Translations under genes and position numbers: made by a program
NCBI GenBank assembly: GCA_026120185.1
Contig: JANUWF010001050.1
Span: forward strand, 124,001 to 188,000
DNA from: Voacanga thouarsii
Lineage: Eukaryota; Streptophyta; Magnoliopsida; Gentianales; Apocynaceae
Direction of reading: 5' to 3'
Length of the DNA stretch: 64,000 nt
The notes under the pieces: generated by a model
Databases searched by the model: none
What the model saw: only the letters and a program-made list of their open reading frames with translations
What the model was told of the DNA's origin: nothing
Shown: piece after piece, positions 1 through 13,530 of the stretch
Layout of the letters: every line of letters starts with the position of its first letter
How positions within the stretch are numbered: the first letter of the stretch is position 1

Positions 1-181
1 ACCTGATAAAGGTAGACTACCATTTATATGCACCCTAAGAATTCAGAAACCATCATCCTAATCTGCAGACCACATGTTCATCCAACCATGTATCCGGGTT
101 GACACTCTAATGGTGGGGTTGCAAAGGATCAGATTAGATGACTAGTTTGTCAACTCTGATCAATTCTCTCAACCACAGGTA

Positions 182-3100
182 TCACTGCTCCCCCCTCCTT
201 GTCCTTGGGGTGGATGACCCTGATCGAGGTCTCTGGATTGGCTGGGTCTCAGGGTCATATTTCTGTGAGGCAAGATAAGTAAGGGCTGTGACAACATCGG
301 CCATAAGAGGCCGCATGTTTGGTTGCTCCTGGACGCACATTGCAGCAACAGCAAGAGCTTGATACAATCCTCTGGCTGGGTATTGACCCTGAAGTAATGG
401 ATCAGCCATCTGTGAGAACTTTCTGCGATCTTTAAACAAGGGACGAGCCTGCAATTTTCAAACAGAACAACTAAACTCGTTGAGGAAAAAAAATTGAAAA
501 TTTTGGGAAAAAGACAGAATCAGATTTAATCAAGTCGTCAAATCCTAACGACAGGAAGCCTATGTCAGTGCAGTGAAGTAAAAATGAACTCATACGAACA
601 ATCTGCAACTGATGTTATCTGATACCCATCTGCTTGTATATATTACAGTTGATAAAACTGTTTAGTGACTGTAATAATAGAATTTTCAGAAAATTGATGG
701 AGTTAAAATCACACAGTACTTCAAAAGCTCAATGTCACAGCAAGACTCACAATCTCAACTGAATGCAGAATGTGAATGCATCTTTATGTGCCAGATCTAA
801 TAAACCAGATTTAGTTGGTTTGTATAATAGCAAGTGCTAATGTGTAGTGCAGAATCTTTAGGAATATTTTCATGGTTAAATATGTAATCACACTAATATC
901 AAGGATTCTGCTGAGCAAATCAAAAGAATGCATAGACATATCGACTTCCGCCTGTAAAATGTAAAAGAAAGGAAATAATCTCAGGCAAAACATGTCCACA
1001 GCTACAATATGAAAATTGTCTTACCCAAGCAACCAGATTGTGCTCCCCAGCAGCTTTTAAATTGTCGATGGCTTTTCTGCCTGTTATGATTTCCAGAAGA
1101 ACAACTCCAAAGCTGTAAACATCTGATTTCAGAGTCAGCTGTCCTGTCATTGCATATTCTGGTGCACAATATCCATAAGTTCCCATCACTCTTGTGGATA
1201 CATGTGTCTTATCCCCAACAGGACCCAGTTTTGCCAATCCAAAATCTGATAGCTTGGGGTAGTACCCTTCATCAAGTAAAATGTTTGAGCACTTTAAATC
1301 TCGATATATGACAGGGGGACTTGCTTTATCATGCAAATACTCCAAGCCTTTTGCAGCACCCGCTGCAATTTTCATTCGTGTGTTCCAGTCGAGGGGCTTT
1401 TTATCAGGTGGAAGGTCTGAAAACAGTAGTCAACATATGTTTTTTGTTGTTAGGTGCTACAACATGAGGAAACTAGACATGGGGTTTTAGATCATATAAA
1501 ATAATCAATAAATAAAATAAAAAACAATAACATAAAAAGGTTGACAATTCCATGTGCATTCCTGCAAATGCCTAACGATATTAGCATCAAGTGTTTATGC
1601 ATGATGAATTCGACTTCTTTAATTTAGAGACCAGTGGCCAAGCAACATTTTGTGGTACCCAGATGTATAGGTTAGCATCAGTAAGGAATCAAACTGAACT
1701 AGGAAAGAAGCTGTTTTAATCTCTTCTGTTGTCGGTAGAATTGAATTATGTGCAGTGAACTATGAAATCCAATGCTCAAACACCTGATGGAAGTGATTTG
1801 AAAATTAAGGATCATCATCTGGTTAGAATAAAAACAAGGAAATTCAGAAGCACTATTATATTCTGATTGCTAAGGATTTCCTAACCTAAACAACAAGCAA
1901 TAATGCAGCAAGCACCTCTAGATGCCTCACAGCAAGAATCAAATAAATTAAGTTCTTAGACGATTGAAAAAGAAGACTTACCATGTAGATGGTCTTCCAA
2001 TGATCCTAATGGCATGAACTCATAAACCAGAAGTCTTTGATCTCCATCAGCACAGTACCCAATCAGGTTCACCAAGTTTGGGTGGTGAAGCAAACTTAGC
2101 ATGAGTACTTCCACAAGGAATTCCCTGTTTCCTTGCAACCCATTGCGATCAAGTTGCTTGATAGCAACAACCTAGAGGAGAGAAATAGCAGTTTCCTAAT
2201 CTTATGTAGTTGATTAAAAGCCGACATGAAATGCTAGCTGCCAGTTTAAAAAGGCTTCATACGGGACACACAACATAGATCAGAACCATACATGTGCACT
2301 TGTGTGTGTATGTTATGTGCAAGACATATATGTATTTGGAACATGATATTTAGAAGCATAAAGAGGGATCTACCAGTTACTCGAAGCGATAACAATCACT
2401 CAAAATCTTCTCGCCATTGAACATTATCTCAAACAAGGATGGTTATCCTACATTTCTGAAAATCACAAACAAGAGATCCACAAATAATGTGGCAATCAAA
2501 GGAAAGATTCAATCCATCAACCAGGACTCAAGCAATCTGGTGAAAAAATTTTGGGGTCTGTGTCGTGACTGCTTCTTCTTGAGTTCTTTTTAAATAGGTA
2601 GAACATTCTGTTTTGAAATGTGCAGACTTTTGTTTCTTCTTGTGCTATGCCCAGCTCAAGGTTGCGAGGAAGGGATAATGGAAGTACAAAATGCAAGATG
2701 TCTTTGTATTCCTAGAGTGCCAAACATAGAGAGGTTCCATTGGTCAACATCTCTAAACAAGGAACCAAGAAGGAACCCGTGAGCATCAAATGCTTTTAAA
2801 AGAAGAACACGTATATCCAAATAAGTATGATTACATTGAAAAATAATGCACACAGAACATCATTTCAAGCACCTTAGAGGCTGAGACAAGAAGAATTCCA
2901 CGAACCTGATTATTACTCTCTAATCGTCCTTTGTATACTTTGCCAAAGCCACCTTCACCCAAAAGACAGTCAGCCCTAAAATTCTTAGTTGCAGCTGCTA
3001 ATTCACGAAATGTGAATATGTGTGCAGCAATACGACCAGACCCTCCATCTTTAGAAGCTTCCCTTTTCAAGTCAAGTGAGGGATTTACCTTCTGTTTGTC

Positions 3101-4541
3101 TGCAAAAACAAGAAGGAAAAAGAGTTCACAACCAAAACCTACCTAATCTTCAAAGCTGAAAATGACTAATCGCGGCAGTGAATTGGAAGGTGTTTTATGA
3201 GTTGGCTTCTCACAGCAAGGTACATATAAAGAACTATAATCACCATCAAGAGCACAAAACAGAAAGTGGAAGTATTATATGTCAGCACAGGCAGCTGAGA
3301 TGTTACTATTAACGCTGATAATACTTCAAACCATTGCACTAGTAATGCACTTCAAAGGAGTTGGCAAGCAATGACAAGTAGAAAGAAAGGTCAAACACTA
3401 AACCCCGTGGAGAAGAACCAAGATATGCAACTTTTTTTCCTAATTAAACATCCTAACACACACAATAAAGATTCAGTACCCGCTATGCAGTTATATTCAC
3501 AAAATCACAACAGTCAACAAGCATAAATGATATGCTAAAGATTTCGGAAACAACAAGTAAAAGCAGCTGGGTTCTTCCACTGACAGAAGAAAAGTCAAAA
3601 TTACTATGAGACTTCTTGAATTTCTTACTTTTCCACTTGACTTCCAGTCATTGTCTGATACTGAAGTATGGAAAAAATCCATCACAGACTGCATGGCTTT
3701 TATATCCTCTTTCAAGATAGCTCACTCAAACAGTCCTCAAAAGAACCATAGATCATTTAATTTCTGTTCAAAGCATTAAGTTACTTGCACAGTCCCAATC
3801 CACAGTCAGCATCAAAGGATTGAAATTTCACATTGAAAATCAACTGCATTCAGGGGTCACGAAACCCGCACACAGAAACACTTTAAAATACTTTAAAAGT
3901 CAGAAAGTTTTCCTCAAGAAATGGAAATGTAATAAGCCTACCGAGAAACAAAACCAATTCCCAATTCCAGAGCATATATAGAATGCTCTAGGAGATGTAA
4001 TTTGAACTGAAATGAACTTTCAAAACAACTACTTGAAGCTTTACGAATAATTCGAGAAAGAAGACAAATAGTAAAATTCCAAGAAATCCAAAAAAACAAC
4101 AGGGTTTTTCCAATCAAATTATTGCAACTATAATTCATTTACGTATATTACACAGCAAAAGAAACGATTATCGCAGCCCATTGACAAGAAGAAAATCCAT
4201 ACCAAAGTTAGGGCAGATCAACAAAATGCCCCCACACAGAGCAAGACAAACTAAATTTTCCTTGACCCCCGACTAACGCCCCACCCCACTCAAAAAGAAA
4301 ACCCGGAAAGGAAAAACACCCCAAAAAAAGGTGAAAATAAAAGGGACAAAAGTGGTGATGGGTGTAATCATTGAAAAACTGAAGTTTTAGACTGATGATG
4401 GCATCTTCAAGATTCTAATGCCATGTATTTAAATATTCTTGAACAAATACCTATTGATGATGGGATCTGATCATCAGCCTTCTGGGCTGGCAGGCTCTTC
4501 GTTTTGTTCTTGGATTTTCCAGTGCATAGGAACCATCCCAT
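182..4541 (-). CDS. PBL7: PBL7/CDL1-type receptor-like cytoplasmic kinase (RLCK VII), 5 exons, 377 aa
   Basis: Coding exons on the minus strand are 4541-4451, 3099-2906, 2171-1982, 1416-1025 and 448-182. All introns are GT/AG, the phases agree, and the sum is 378 codons with a TGA stop. The protein starts MGWFLC, so Gly2 (myristoylation) and Cys6 (palmitoylation) suit plasma-membrane anchoring. Kinase landmarks are the glycine loop GEGGFG (78-83), VVAIK with Lys100, IYRDLKCSN (Arg197/Asp198), DFG at 216-218, and the [13 protein letters not shown] activation segment. The C-terminal exon, [22 protein letters not shown] onward, closely follows Arabidopsis PBL7 from memory. RLCK VII kinases act below pattern-recognition and brassinosteroid receptors; phosphorylation targets cannot be inferred here. 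The next conserved gene to the right is PRR7, as in Arabidopsis, which supports PBL7 over the close paralogue PBL27. Position 1-181 is its 3' flank. Confidence 0.95.
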
Positions 4542-4770
4542 GGCTTTTCTCTTTTATCTGCGTCTCTCTCTTCTTTGCTCAAAAACTACAGCAGTGACAC
4601 TTTAAAAAGAGAGATAGTGAGAGAGCAATAGAGAGAGAGGAGGCCAAGGAAAAGCAGACCAAACACGATTTCAGACAGCAGAGAGAGAAAGTAAGAGAAA
4701 GAAAGAGCGAAAGAGAGAGAACGAGAGAAGTTAAATTCGGACAGAGGGCTCTTCGGTATATACCTTTTCG
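4542..4770 (-). promoter_or_regulatory. PBL7 core promoter and CT-rich 5' leader
   Basis: On the minus strand a palindromic TATA-like GGTATATACC lies at 4764-4755, about 215 bp before the ATG. It is followed by a long CT/CTCT tract (GA-rich on plus, 4610-4730), a pyrimidine-patch leader often seen at plant core promoters. Transcript ends cannot be placed from sequence. Confidence 0.55.
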
Positions 4771-5705
4771 TTCGTTGATCATTTTGCTTAACTGGTCCTC
4801 CATTTTTGTTTATTACGAGATAGCCCCACCTGTAATTATTGGTGGTGAATTACAAAAGATTTTAAAATTAATTTCTAACGCGTCTTATCTTAAGTATTTC
4901 TAGTTCTAGATTTTTCTTTTTTTATATATATATATATATATATTTTAGATAACGTTTTAGTATGAGCATTTTAGGACTGCACTGTTATTTACAAATTTAT
5001 TTTTTATTAATGTGTTATATATTCTGAAAACTAATATATTCTCTATTACATAATACGTAATGTATTATTATTTAATATTTTTTAATATCTTATAATATTT
5101 TAAACTTACAAAAATTTTCTTAAAACATAAAATGAGTGAAAATTTATCAATGTATACAATTGTTAATAATAATTAAAAAAAAAACTCAGATAACGAAAAA
5201 TAAGCTTCAGCTTAGTTATGGGGTACTATAGGGAAGGCACTATTGCTTTCTACCTAGAAAAGGGTTGGCGGTTTGGAGGAAATAAAATTTATTAATTATT
5301 TGATGAAAAAGAGGTAGAACAAAAAAGAAATGTTTGTTTGTAAGAATATGATTATTTGATAATATTTTATTTATTTTCAAATAATTATAATTTTTTAAAA
5401 ATCTCTATTTATTATTTTATGAAATTAAAAATATATTTATTATGTTTCTAAGTATATCCTATTCATTTATTTTTTTACTAAACTATAACATTAATTATTT
5501 TTTAATTTTCAAACCAATTTTATAATTTTTAATAAGAATAATTCAGTCTTTTTTCTTTTCAAACTTTATAAATATTATAATTTTCTTTCCACATGTGAAT
5601 TCTATAAAAAAAAATGACAATTATTTAAGAATAAGTGTAGTACTTTAATGGTCTAATTCTAATACCAAATTCATTATTCAAATTGGATCTATTTTGAATT
5701 ATGTA

Positions 5706-5968
5706 CTCCCTTTATTTTAAAATAGTTTTCACTTTTAGAGATCTTTTTTCTTTTTAATTATTTATCATTTTGTCAAATAAAAAAATGTATCTATTGTTTT
5801 TCCTCCAATTGAACCATTATTATTATTATTATTCTTTATTACCATATTAAATCATAACATTAATTGATTTTCAATTTTCAAACAAACTCTTCCAATAAGG
5901 GTAATTTAAGTTTTTTCTTCTTAAAATTTTATACTCCAAAAATAATAATTATCCAAGAACATAAGGAA
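5706..5968. mobile_element. Candidate Stowaway-like MITE
   Basis: It starts after TA with CTCCCTTTATTTTAAAATAG and ends near AAGGAA followed by TA, giving loosely matching ends. A second related segment, with shared text around ATAACATTAATT and TTTTCAAAC, lies just upstream at about 5480-5643, so two decayed copies may sit in tandem. Confidence 0.35.
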
Positions 5969-6010
5969 TAGTATATTTTATGAAAATGTCAACGCCATTA
6001 ATTCTTTAAA

Positions 6011-6014
<4 letters not shown>

Positions 6015-6044
<30 letters not shown>
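6015..6044. repeat. (AT)n microsatellite
   Basis: About 15 uninterrupted AT units followed by a short GT run. Confidence 0.95.
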
Positions 6045-6052
<8 letters not shown>

Positions 6053-7780
6053 ATATATTATAATTTGTATGTTATTCAAGTAGAATTTATTGGTCTTCAA
6101 CTTGATAATATAGAAAGAGTAGTAAAAGAACCAAAACCATGTGAAGGAAACCAACGTAGGTTTTCATATTGAAAAAGGTTTTGTAGTTTAGTAATTAGAA
6201 TTTGACTACGGTAAATGCCTAACAACCATTCAATTTGAAGTTTATTTTGTAATGTTAATTATTATTTTTTCTTTTTCTTTTTAATTTCGTGACATCTTGG
6301 TTCAAGGTTTTAAATGGTACTATAAGCACTATAATTTTCTCTATTTTGAACGATTAAAAGGATATAGTTTTCTTTGTGTTTTTATCACAACTTTGCCTTC
6401 AAAATCCCAATATATAATTACAATTAAATTCAAGAAGAAGGAAGAAGGGGGGGGGTGAAAGATATATTTAGCCATTTTAGTTACTATTTTATCATTTCAC
6501 ATACGTCATTATTAATTTATTTTTCTTATAATATATCATCTTATACGCATTTATAATTTATAAAGTCGTATCCAATAATTAAAAATTTATTTAAGCGGGT
6601 CAATTTGCAATGCAAACTAGGTTTTAATTTTTAATTTCATATTTTATTCACCCATAGTATCATATTTGCCTTCATTTAACAAACAAAAGCTATAGTTTAC
6701 CATCTTTGTGTATAATAATACGCCCCTAGCTTTAGTGAGAGAATCCAGGCTCCAAAGGTTGTAGTCCTTCCTTACCTACTTGTTGTATTACAAGTATAAT
6801 TAAAATATAATCGATCCACTTATATAATATTTTATTTATTTTATATAATATATTTTTTATTAAAGATTGTTTGATAATAAAAATCTGAATAGTTAATCAG
6901 AATAGAAAATAAATTACTTTGTCCTAATATGAGTAGGAATAATTAATGAAAATAAAAAATGAATTACTTTATCCTAATTTAATTAGTAATGCAAGATAAA
7001 ATGGAACACAAATTACTTGCCACTTCAAGATAAGTGTAATAATGCTACATGTGTTGTATTGTAAGTTATGATTAGAATAAAAATTGATTCACTTATATAA
7101 TAATAGTTTGTTCATCATATATAATATATTTTTTATTATAAGTCACTTGATAATAAAAAATATAGTAAATTTTTATCGCTAGCTTGTGGCAAGAGAATCT
7201 ATGCTATTTTGTCATGCGAGACCGGTGTCGTATACAGTTATATTTGAATGAGGATTTGATTAAGATAAATTTGTTAAAATTTAATAAAATATTATTAATT
7301 GTGAGACTCAATTAGAAATGAAAAACATGATATGTCGTGAGTATATGAAAAATAAAAAACGAGTAAATAAAAAACAAATCCTTTGTTGTTTACACCCCAT
7401 TTTTTTTTTCATAAAAAGAAGATCAAGATTGAGTATTAGATTTACATTTGGAGTGAGATTGCCATACCACAAAAAGGGTGGTGTAAAATTATAGTATATT
7501 TTGCTTCCAAACTCATCAATCAAATGCCATTTTGCTTTGCACTTTTAACCCTCCCTTATCACCCAACAACCATTTGCCGTTCACCTTAAAAAAAAGCAAA
7601 AAGACTATATGCCGTCTACACAATAGAATATTTGTTCACATTTCTTCCCTTCTCTATTTATGTAGAGTTTGGCTAAAAGTTAATTCCTAATAACAATTTT
7701 TTATTGCAAGAGAAATTTTTAAATAATAAAGGCCAGAGAAAAACTAAATTAGAAGGCAATACACAGAAATTTATGATTAA

Positions 7781-7830
7781 CTAAAATCATCTTAATTCAC
7801 AATATCTAAAATCATCTTAATTCACAATAT
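7781..7830. repeat. Perfect 25-bp tandem duplication
   Basis: CTAAAATCATCTTAATTCAC plus AATAT occurs twice head to tail (7781-7805, 7806-7830) without mismatch. Confidence 0.95.
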
Positions 7831-8900
7831 TTGAAATTTATTTATTATGTTAAATTTAACATTTGAAACAATCGAAAGTATAGGATGCATTATATCATAT
7901 TAAGTATGGAAGATAGAATGAGGCAGGTTTTAGCCAATGTACACTTAAGGATAACGGTAGCGATTGCGATTCCAAAATTCTACCCATCATAAGAAGGATA
8001 GAGGATTGAAACAAAGTTCTTTTTATTAAAATAACAGTTTTAAGTTTGATATACAGATATATCATTTTTGTCTTTTTATGTCTATTTTATGAAAAGAATC
8101 TCATTATAATGAAACTAGAATAAAAGAAAGAAGCCATTGATTGTGCATCTTTAAATGTTAAAATCTAGGTGGTAAAAAGAAAGATACTAGATAAGGAAGA
8201 ATGGGTAAAAAAGAAGACTAAATCTTACTTGAACTTAAAATAAAGGATCAAAACCTAAAAAATGTTGTTTCCAACTAACTGATAAATATTGTGATTTTGA
8301 TTAGTTATTATGTTTGACTGCCTTTCCTTTTCAAAAGTACAATATCTTCAATTATTATTATTATTAAAGCTTCAATTGTTTATTAATCAATAATCATCTT
8401 TGGCCATTTGACCTTCACAACTTGTTTTCATTTATTTTTATATCCCATTCCCTCCTAACATGTCTTCCATAAATTGACATAGTACTATGATTTTTTTACT
8501 TTTTTAAAGTAAAAGTATAGTATATATTTTTGTTAGTAAGACAAAAGGGCCTTTAATTCTTGATAAATAATGCCAGCTGGTGCCAAATGGTTGCTACTTT
8601 TCCATTGCTAATATTTAGCTATTTCCAGTTTTCAGAGGAAGGTGATTATGGTGACTCTCGAGTCCCATCCATTATTTGGACTCAAGCTATTTATACATAG
8701 TCTTATGCTTTTATCTTACAATAAAGTGATAAAGCGACATATTATTTTATTATTATAATATATTATTACTCCATTCCATTCCTTCTCTCAGAAGCCCGGT
8801 GGGGGGCTTCAAGTCTCAAGAAAATATTAAATATATAATGAAATTACAATATCTTTTAATTTGGCCACGCAACTTGCGCGGTCATTTGAACATATTTATA

Positions 8901-8973
8901 CGATTGCATGAACATTTCACACGATTACATGAATATTTTACACAATTATATAAATATCAAAACGACGTCGTTT
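8901..8973. repeat. Three 21-bp degenerate repeats ending in a 14-bp palindrome
   Basis: Copies start at 8901 (CGATTGCATGAACATTTCAC), 8922 (CGATTACATGAATATTTTAC) and 8943 (CAATTATATAAATATC). They run into the perfect palindrome AAACGACGTCGTTT at 8960-8973, a sequence with an ACGT core. Confidence 0.85.
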
Positions 8974-9822
8974 CACTAAAAAAAATTTATATGTGATCGT
9001 CTTTTTTAACGTTAAATTTTCATCTTTTTTTATCTGAACCGTATAAATTACTTGCATGCCCCGTTTGCCTTTTAAAGTGTGATCAATTTATCTCCAAGTG
9101 TCTACGAGCCGTGGGGCTCATAAAGGAGACCACCATGACAGCCCACTCGTCAGAGCCCACAAAGCAGGCGATGGTTTTTGGATTTGGGGCCTTAAGCACA
9201 CCTTAACAAGATATTAGTACAAAAAATGCATGCAGTTTTTGTAACAGTATTATTTAATTTATTATTATTATTAGATTGAAACTCCTAAATTTTTTTAATA
9301 GTATTTAATTTTTTTAAAAATATATTTGTGTATTTTCTCTTTACGAAGATCAGAGTAAACATGGTTCATATCCTCTCCTGGATGTATAAAGAAGCATGAA
9401 TTTAATTTCCACCAATACTTAGGTATTTTTTTGTATTTTATTTTGCTTTTTTGGTTGAGAGAATTTTGCTTCTTATTTTTCACCTTCTGGCCTAAAATAT
9501 TCATAATTATGCTACTTACGATCCAATGTTTCTATGCCATCCGTAATATTTATTGCAAATGGAAATTGTTTTTCCTTTTCACTACGAGAATGACATAATA
9601 TCATATTTTTAATGAATGAATTATTTTAATTCTTAATAATTTATACTCCTTTTTAAGAAAATGTAGGCATGGCATGCATTTAAAAAAAAAATCAAAATAG
9701 CCCTCTAGTTTAAGTTTTCTCTAGCATTGAAATATAAATACTTAGTATTGAGTTTGAGTTGAAAACCCTTGATCTTATTAGAGTTGTAATCTAATTTCGA
9801 ATTGCACTAACCTTAAAAAATA

Positions 9823-10140
9823 CTTCTTCCGTCACCATTTATTTGTTACAATCGAAAAGTTTTAATGTCCATTTTTATCTGTCACATTGAAAAAATTTAG
9901 GTGTCATTAATGTTAATTTTACTACTATACCCTTATATTAAATAGTTTTGAAAAATGAAAGTGTAATAACTTTAGGGGGAGAGTTGAGCAAACAAAGTAA
10001 CAAAATAATTGTGGAGAACATTAAATTTAAGGGTACTTTTAGAATATATAAACAAAATTGTATGAATTTAAGAAACTAATTAATTTTTCTTAAATTGTGT
10101 GAAGTAGTTAACTGTGACAGATAAATAGAGACGTAAGGAG
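9823..10140. mobile_element. Stowaway-type MITE, about 318 bp
   Basis: The left end CTTCTTCCGTCACCATTTAT and the reverse complement of the right end, CTCCTTACGTCTCTATTTAT, form imperfect inverted repeats of about 27 bp. The left end follows TA; the right flank is TG, so the TA duplication is probably mutated. Length and ends fit Stowaway (Tc1/mariner-derived) MITEs. No coding capacity. Confidence 0.7.
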
Positions 10141-12122
10141 TGGCATTTAATGTATTGAATTAATCTTTCTCTAAAGGAAAAGAAAAAAAAAAACCTTCAA
10201 GTTTCAATATTTGTAAAATCCATGATGCCCGTCTTTCATGGGCTAAATCTCAATATATTTCATTTTCACCCAATCAGGTAAAAAGAAAAAAAAAAAAAAC
10301 TTTTCTTTTCCTCCTTTTTCATCCATCACATATCTCTTTTTCTTTTTTCACAAAAAATGTCATCGAAATTGTAATACACTAGTACTAATATTTGTGTATT
10401 ATATAGATGTATTTAGGAGTATATGCTTCTCAATTTTTTTTTGAAATTATTTATTATTCTTAAAAATTTTGAGAATTTTTATTTAAAAGAAATCTATATA
10501 AATTTTACCATTGAGCACCACCCAGTGTCCAGGAATTTATGAAGGGTTCTCACTGCGCTTTGGTGTCCAGATTCATCATCTATATCTTTTCCCTTTTAAG
10601 CAAGTATTGAATGGTTATGTTGTTTGCCTAACTCTTCCAAGCTAATTCAAAACCTATAACATATTATGTGTTTATTATTTAATAGTCTTTGTTTTTTTGA
10701 AATACTAAAAAGATTATATGAACCAAATTCAAAATAGTTATTTAATAAAAGCATGTTTTTGTTAGTCAATATTCCTTTAACACATGGAGATATAATAAGA
10801 TGTTTTTTAAGGAATTTTATTTAACTATTTTGGTGAAGTATTTTTCAAAGGGAAGGATTAATTCTTAGTGTCTAAATCCACACCCTTAAGTCATACTAAT
10901 ATTATATATATAACAAAATACTCTTGGACTTTTCAAAAATAAAACCACTAATTTTATAACTTTAAAAGCTACAATTTTAACAATATAAATTTCCAAAGTA
11001 TTCTAATTAAAGAGGAATATTTATTACATATTTTAATTAAGTTTTATTTTGATTATATGCTAATTTCAAAATTTGTGCTTACTTTATTTCTTTTTTACGC
11101 TAATATAATTGTTAAAAGTAAAAATTTTTAAATAGTGCTTTACTAAAAAATTATAATTTTACTGTTATTCCAGTAAGTTGGAACTCTAAAGCTATTAATT
11201 TTTAATTAATAATTCTAGTACTCAAAATATTAATAAGTTGACATTTTGTGTTGAAATTAAATTTAGTTATTTGAATTTTGTATTATAAATATAGCGTTGA
11301 CTTATTCTTAAAATTTTGGTCTCTATGCGTCATATTTGTTAGAAGGGTACCACTGTAACCCATCCATTCTCAGGATGTATTCAAATAATAATATATAGAT
11401 TTTCCCCCATCATATCATATCAAGGGAGGAGAACGGAAATATGAATCGAATTTAAGATTTAGGAGAAGAGTGTTTTTTTTTTTTTTTTATATATATTAAA
11501 TTATTTTATATTTTTATCTCTTATTCTCTTTTTTAATTTAATTTTAAAAACAAAACATAAGACTAAATGTGTTGTTTAATATTTTTAATTGTGTTCTCCT
11601 TCTTAATCATTCCTGTTTGGGAGGGGGAAAATGTATTTTAGTGTGGATAAAGGGCGGTATCTTTCTTGATTAAGTGGAATGTAAATTTTCTTTCGAACTA
11701 GCTTTTGACTTATGTTTGAGTAAATGGATTCCCACAATACTATAATACTCTTTCTTGTTTGGACTTTTTTTTCTTAGTTTTATGAGAATAATAATCTATT
11801 TTATTTAGTATAAAAGGATATAGTTAATCTATCTTACAAAAAAAAAAAAAAAAGACTAGATTTTAATTTTTCTCCGACATGATTTTCTCTCCCACCTTAC
11901 CACTTCTCTCTTTTTCTTTTTTCATCAGAAATGCCTTTGAAATTCTGGTAAACTAGTACTAGTTTTTGTTTAGTAGATTGGTAATAAATGAACAAACGAA
12001 ACAGAAGCAAAAAGGCAAAAAGATATAGATTTTCTCGTTTTGGTCTCAGGAATTTTGTACAGCCAGTTTCGACCACACTAGATGGGGCAATATGCAACGA
12101 ACCACCATCCTTCCAAGCTTGA

Positions 12123-12218
12123 TCAACCCTTGACGCAGAACTCCTTCACAAAAATCCTCAAGAACAGAGGACCGCCCATCAAATAGATGACAAACTCGAA
12201 GAAGCAGTTGGACACCAT
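12123..12218 (-). CDS. Candidate 31-aa hydrophobic peptide gene
   Basis: An ATG at 12218 opens a 32-codon frame ending in TGA at 12123. The product begins MVSNCFFEFVIYLMGG and ends in a basic, cysteine-containing tail (KEFCVKG). It has two Cys, a Gly-Gly-Pro turn and two hydrophobic stretches. The segment is markedly less AT-rich than its surroundings, and a TATATAAACC box lies about 100 bp upstream on the same strand, with a plausible leader between. I do not recognise the family. It may be a short membrane or secreted peptide, a leftover first exon, or chance. Expression evidence is absent. Confidence 0.35.
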   Translation of the reverse strand: MVSNCFFEFVIYLMGGPLFLRIFVKEFCVKG

Positions 12219-12310
12219 TTTCTCTTGATTTGTAATGCCTTTCTCTCCCACGCTAAAGATGTAATGATGAAGCGATGGAGATAATGTGGACTAACTACAA
12301 CCACAAGCAT

Positions 12311-12320
12311 GGTTTATATA
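12311..12320 (-). promoter_or_regulatory. TATA box upstream of the 31-aa ORF
   Basis: TATATAAACC reads on the minus strand from 12320 to 12311, about 95 bp before the ATG at 12218, a normal plant spacing. It is meaningful only if the small ORF is real. Confidence 0.4.
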
Positions 12321-12742
12321 GGGTTTGGGCTTATACCACCCTCTCTTGAATGGCATTAAACTCCACAATATTGAGAAAGATTTGATTCCTGAATGTACTC
12401 CAATATTCAACGCATCGAGCACCCAATTTGCAGAAATTTGTCGAGTGTTCTCATTGCGTTTTGGTGCTCAGATTCATTGCCTATATCTTGAAGATTTAGA
12501 CTGAATTTTGTTATGGTGAAATGTACAAGACAAAGTAAATATATGAATATAAATCATACTTTGTACATATAATTTGATTAAAACATAATATGAAAGGAAA
12601 ATAAATTAGTATGGTATTACTTCTTTTCGTGTCAATATTTCTTTCCCTCTCAAATTAAAAGGATAGAGAGAAAAAAAGTGACTAAAAACATTAAATGATA
12701 CACTTTACCTTACTTTTCATTTTAAATCTTAAATAAAATTCC

Positions 12743-12935
<193 letters not shown>

Positions 12936-13525
12936 TGATGATGTTTCTTCTCCCCCTCCTCTTCTCCTCCTAGTTTCATACCAAACAAAATAAGAATAGA
13001 AAAAAAAAAAAAAATCGCTAAATGAAGTATTTGTTTCCTTTCCCTCCCCATTACTTTTCCTTCCATTATATATATTTTTTATTTCCACCTATCTTTTGAC
13101 TCCTGTTTGAGCAAATGGAGTTTGGTAATACTAGAATATTATTTCTTGTTTGATAAATATCTTTACTAATCTTTTTAGAAAAAAAAAAAAACCTATTTTA
13201 TTTAGTATCAACAGATGTTTTTTAACCTTTCTTCTTTTTTTTTAAATACTGAATATATTTATTTTTCGTCCAATCAAGAAAAAAAAAAGAAATTTCATCC
13301 ATCACATATCTCTTTTTCTTTTTTCACAAGAAATGTCAACGAAATTCTAATAAATTAGTACTCATATTTGTGTAAAACATAGGAAGGGTGCATAGTGTCT
13401 GCTTCTTAAATTTTTTTGAAATTACATATTATCCTTAAAAAAGATGAGATTTTTTTTTAAATCTATATAAATTTTAACTCCGACCCCTTTAAGAGTTTTT
13501 ACAAATTTATTACATTGTCCTCTTT

Positions 13526-13530
13526 ATTAT
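13526..13530. repeat. Target-site duplication of the Tat element, left copy
   Basis: ATTAT immediately precedes the left LTR and is matched exactly at 24473-24477 after the right LTR. Confidence 0.93.

Larger units (their letters stand above)
4771..9822. other. AT-rich intergenic DNA, no gene seen
   Basis: About 5 kb with dense stops in all frames. It holds AT microsatellites (4923-4943, 6015-6044), candidate MITE sequence around 5.4-5.97 kb, and two small tandem repeats listed separately. The longest reading frames are under 75 codons, AT-biased and unlike any protein I know. Confidence 0.7.
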
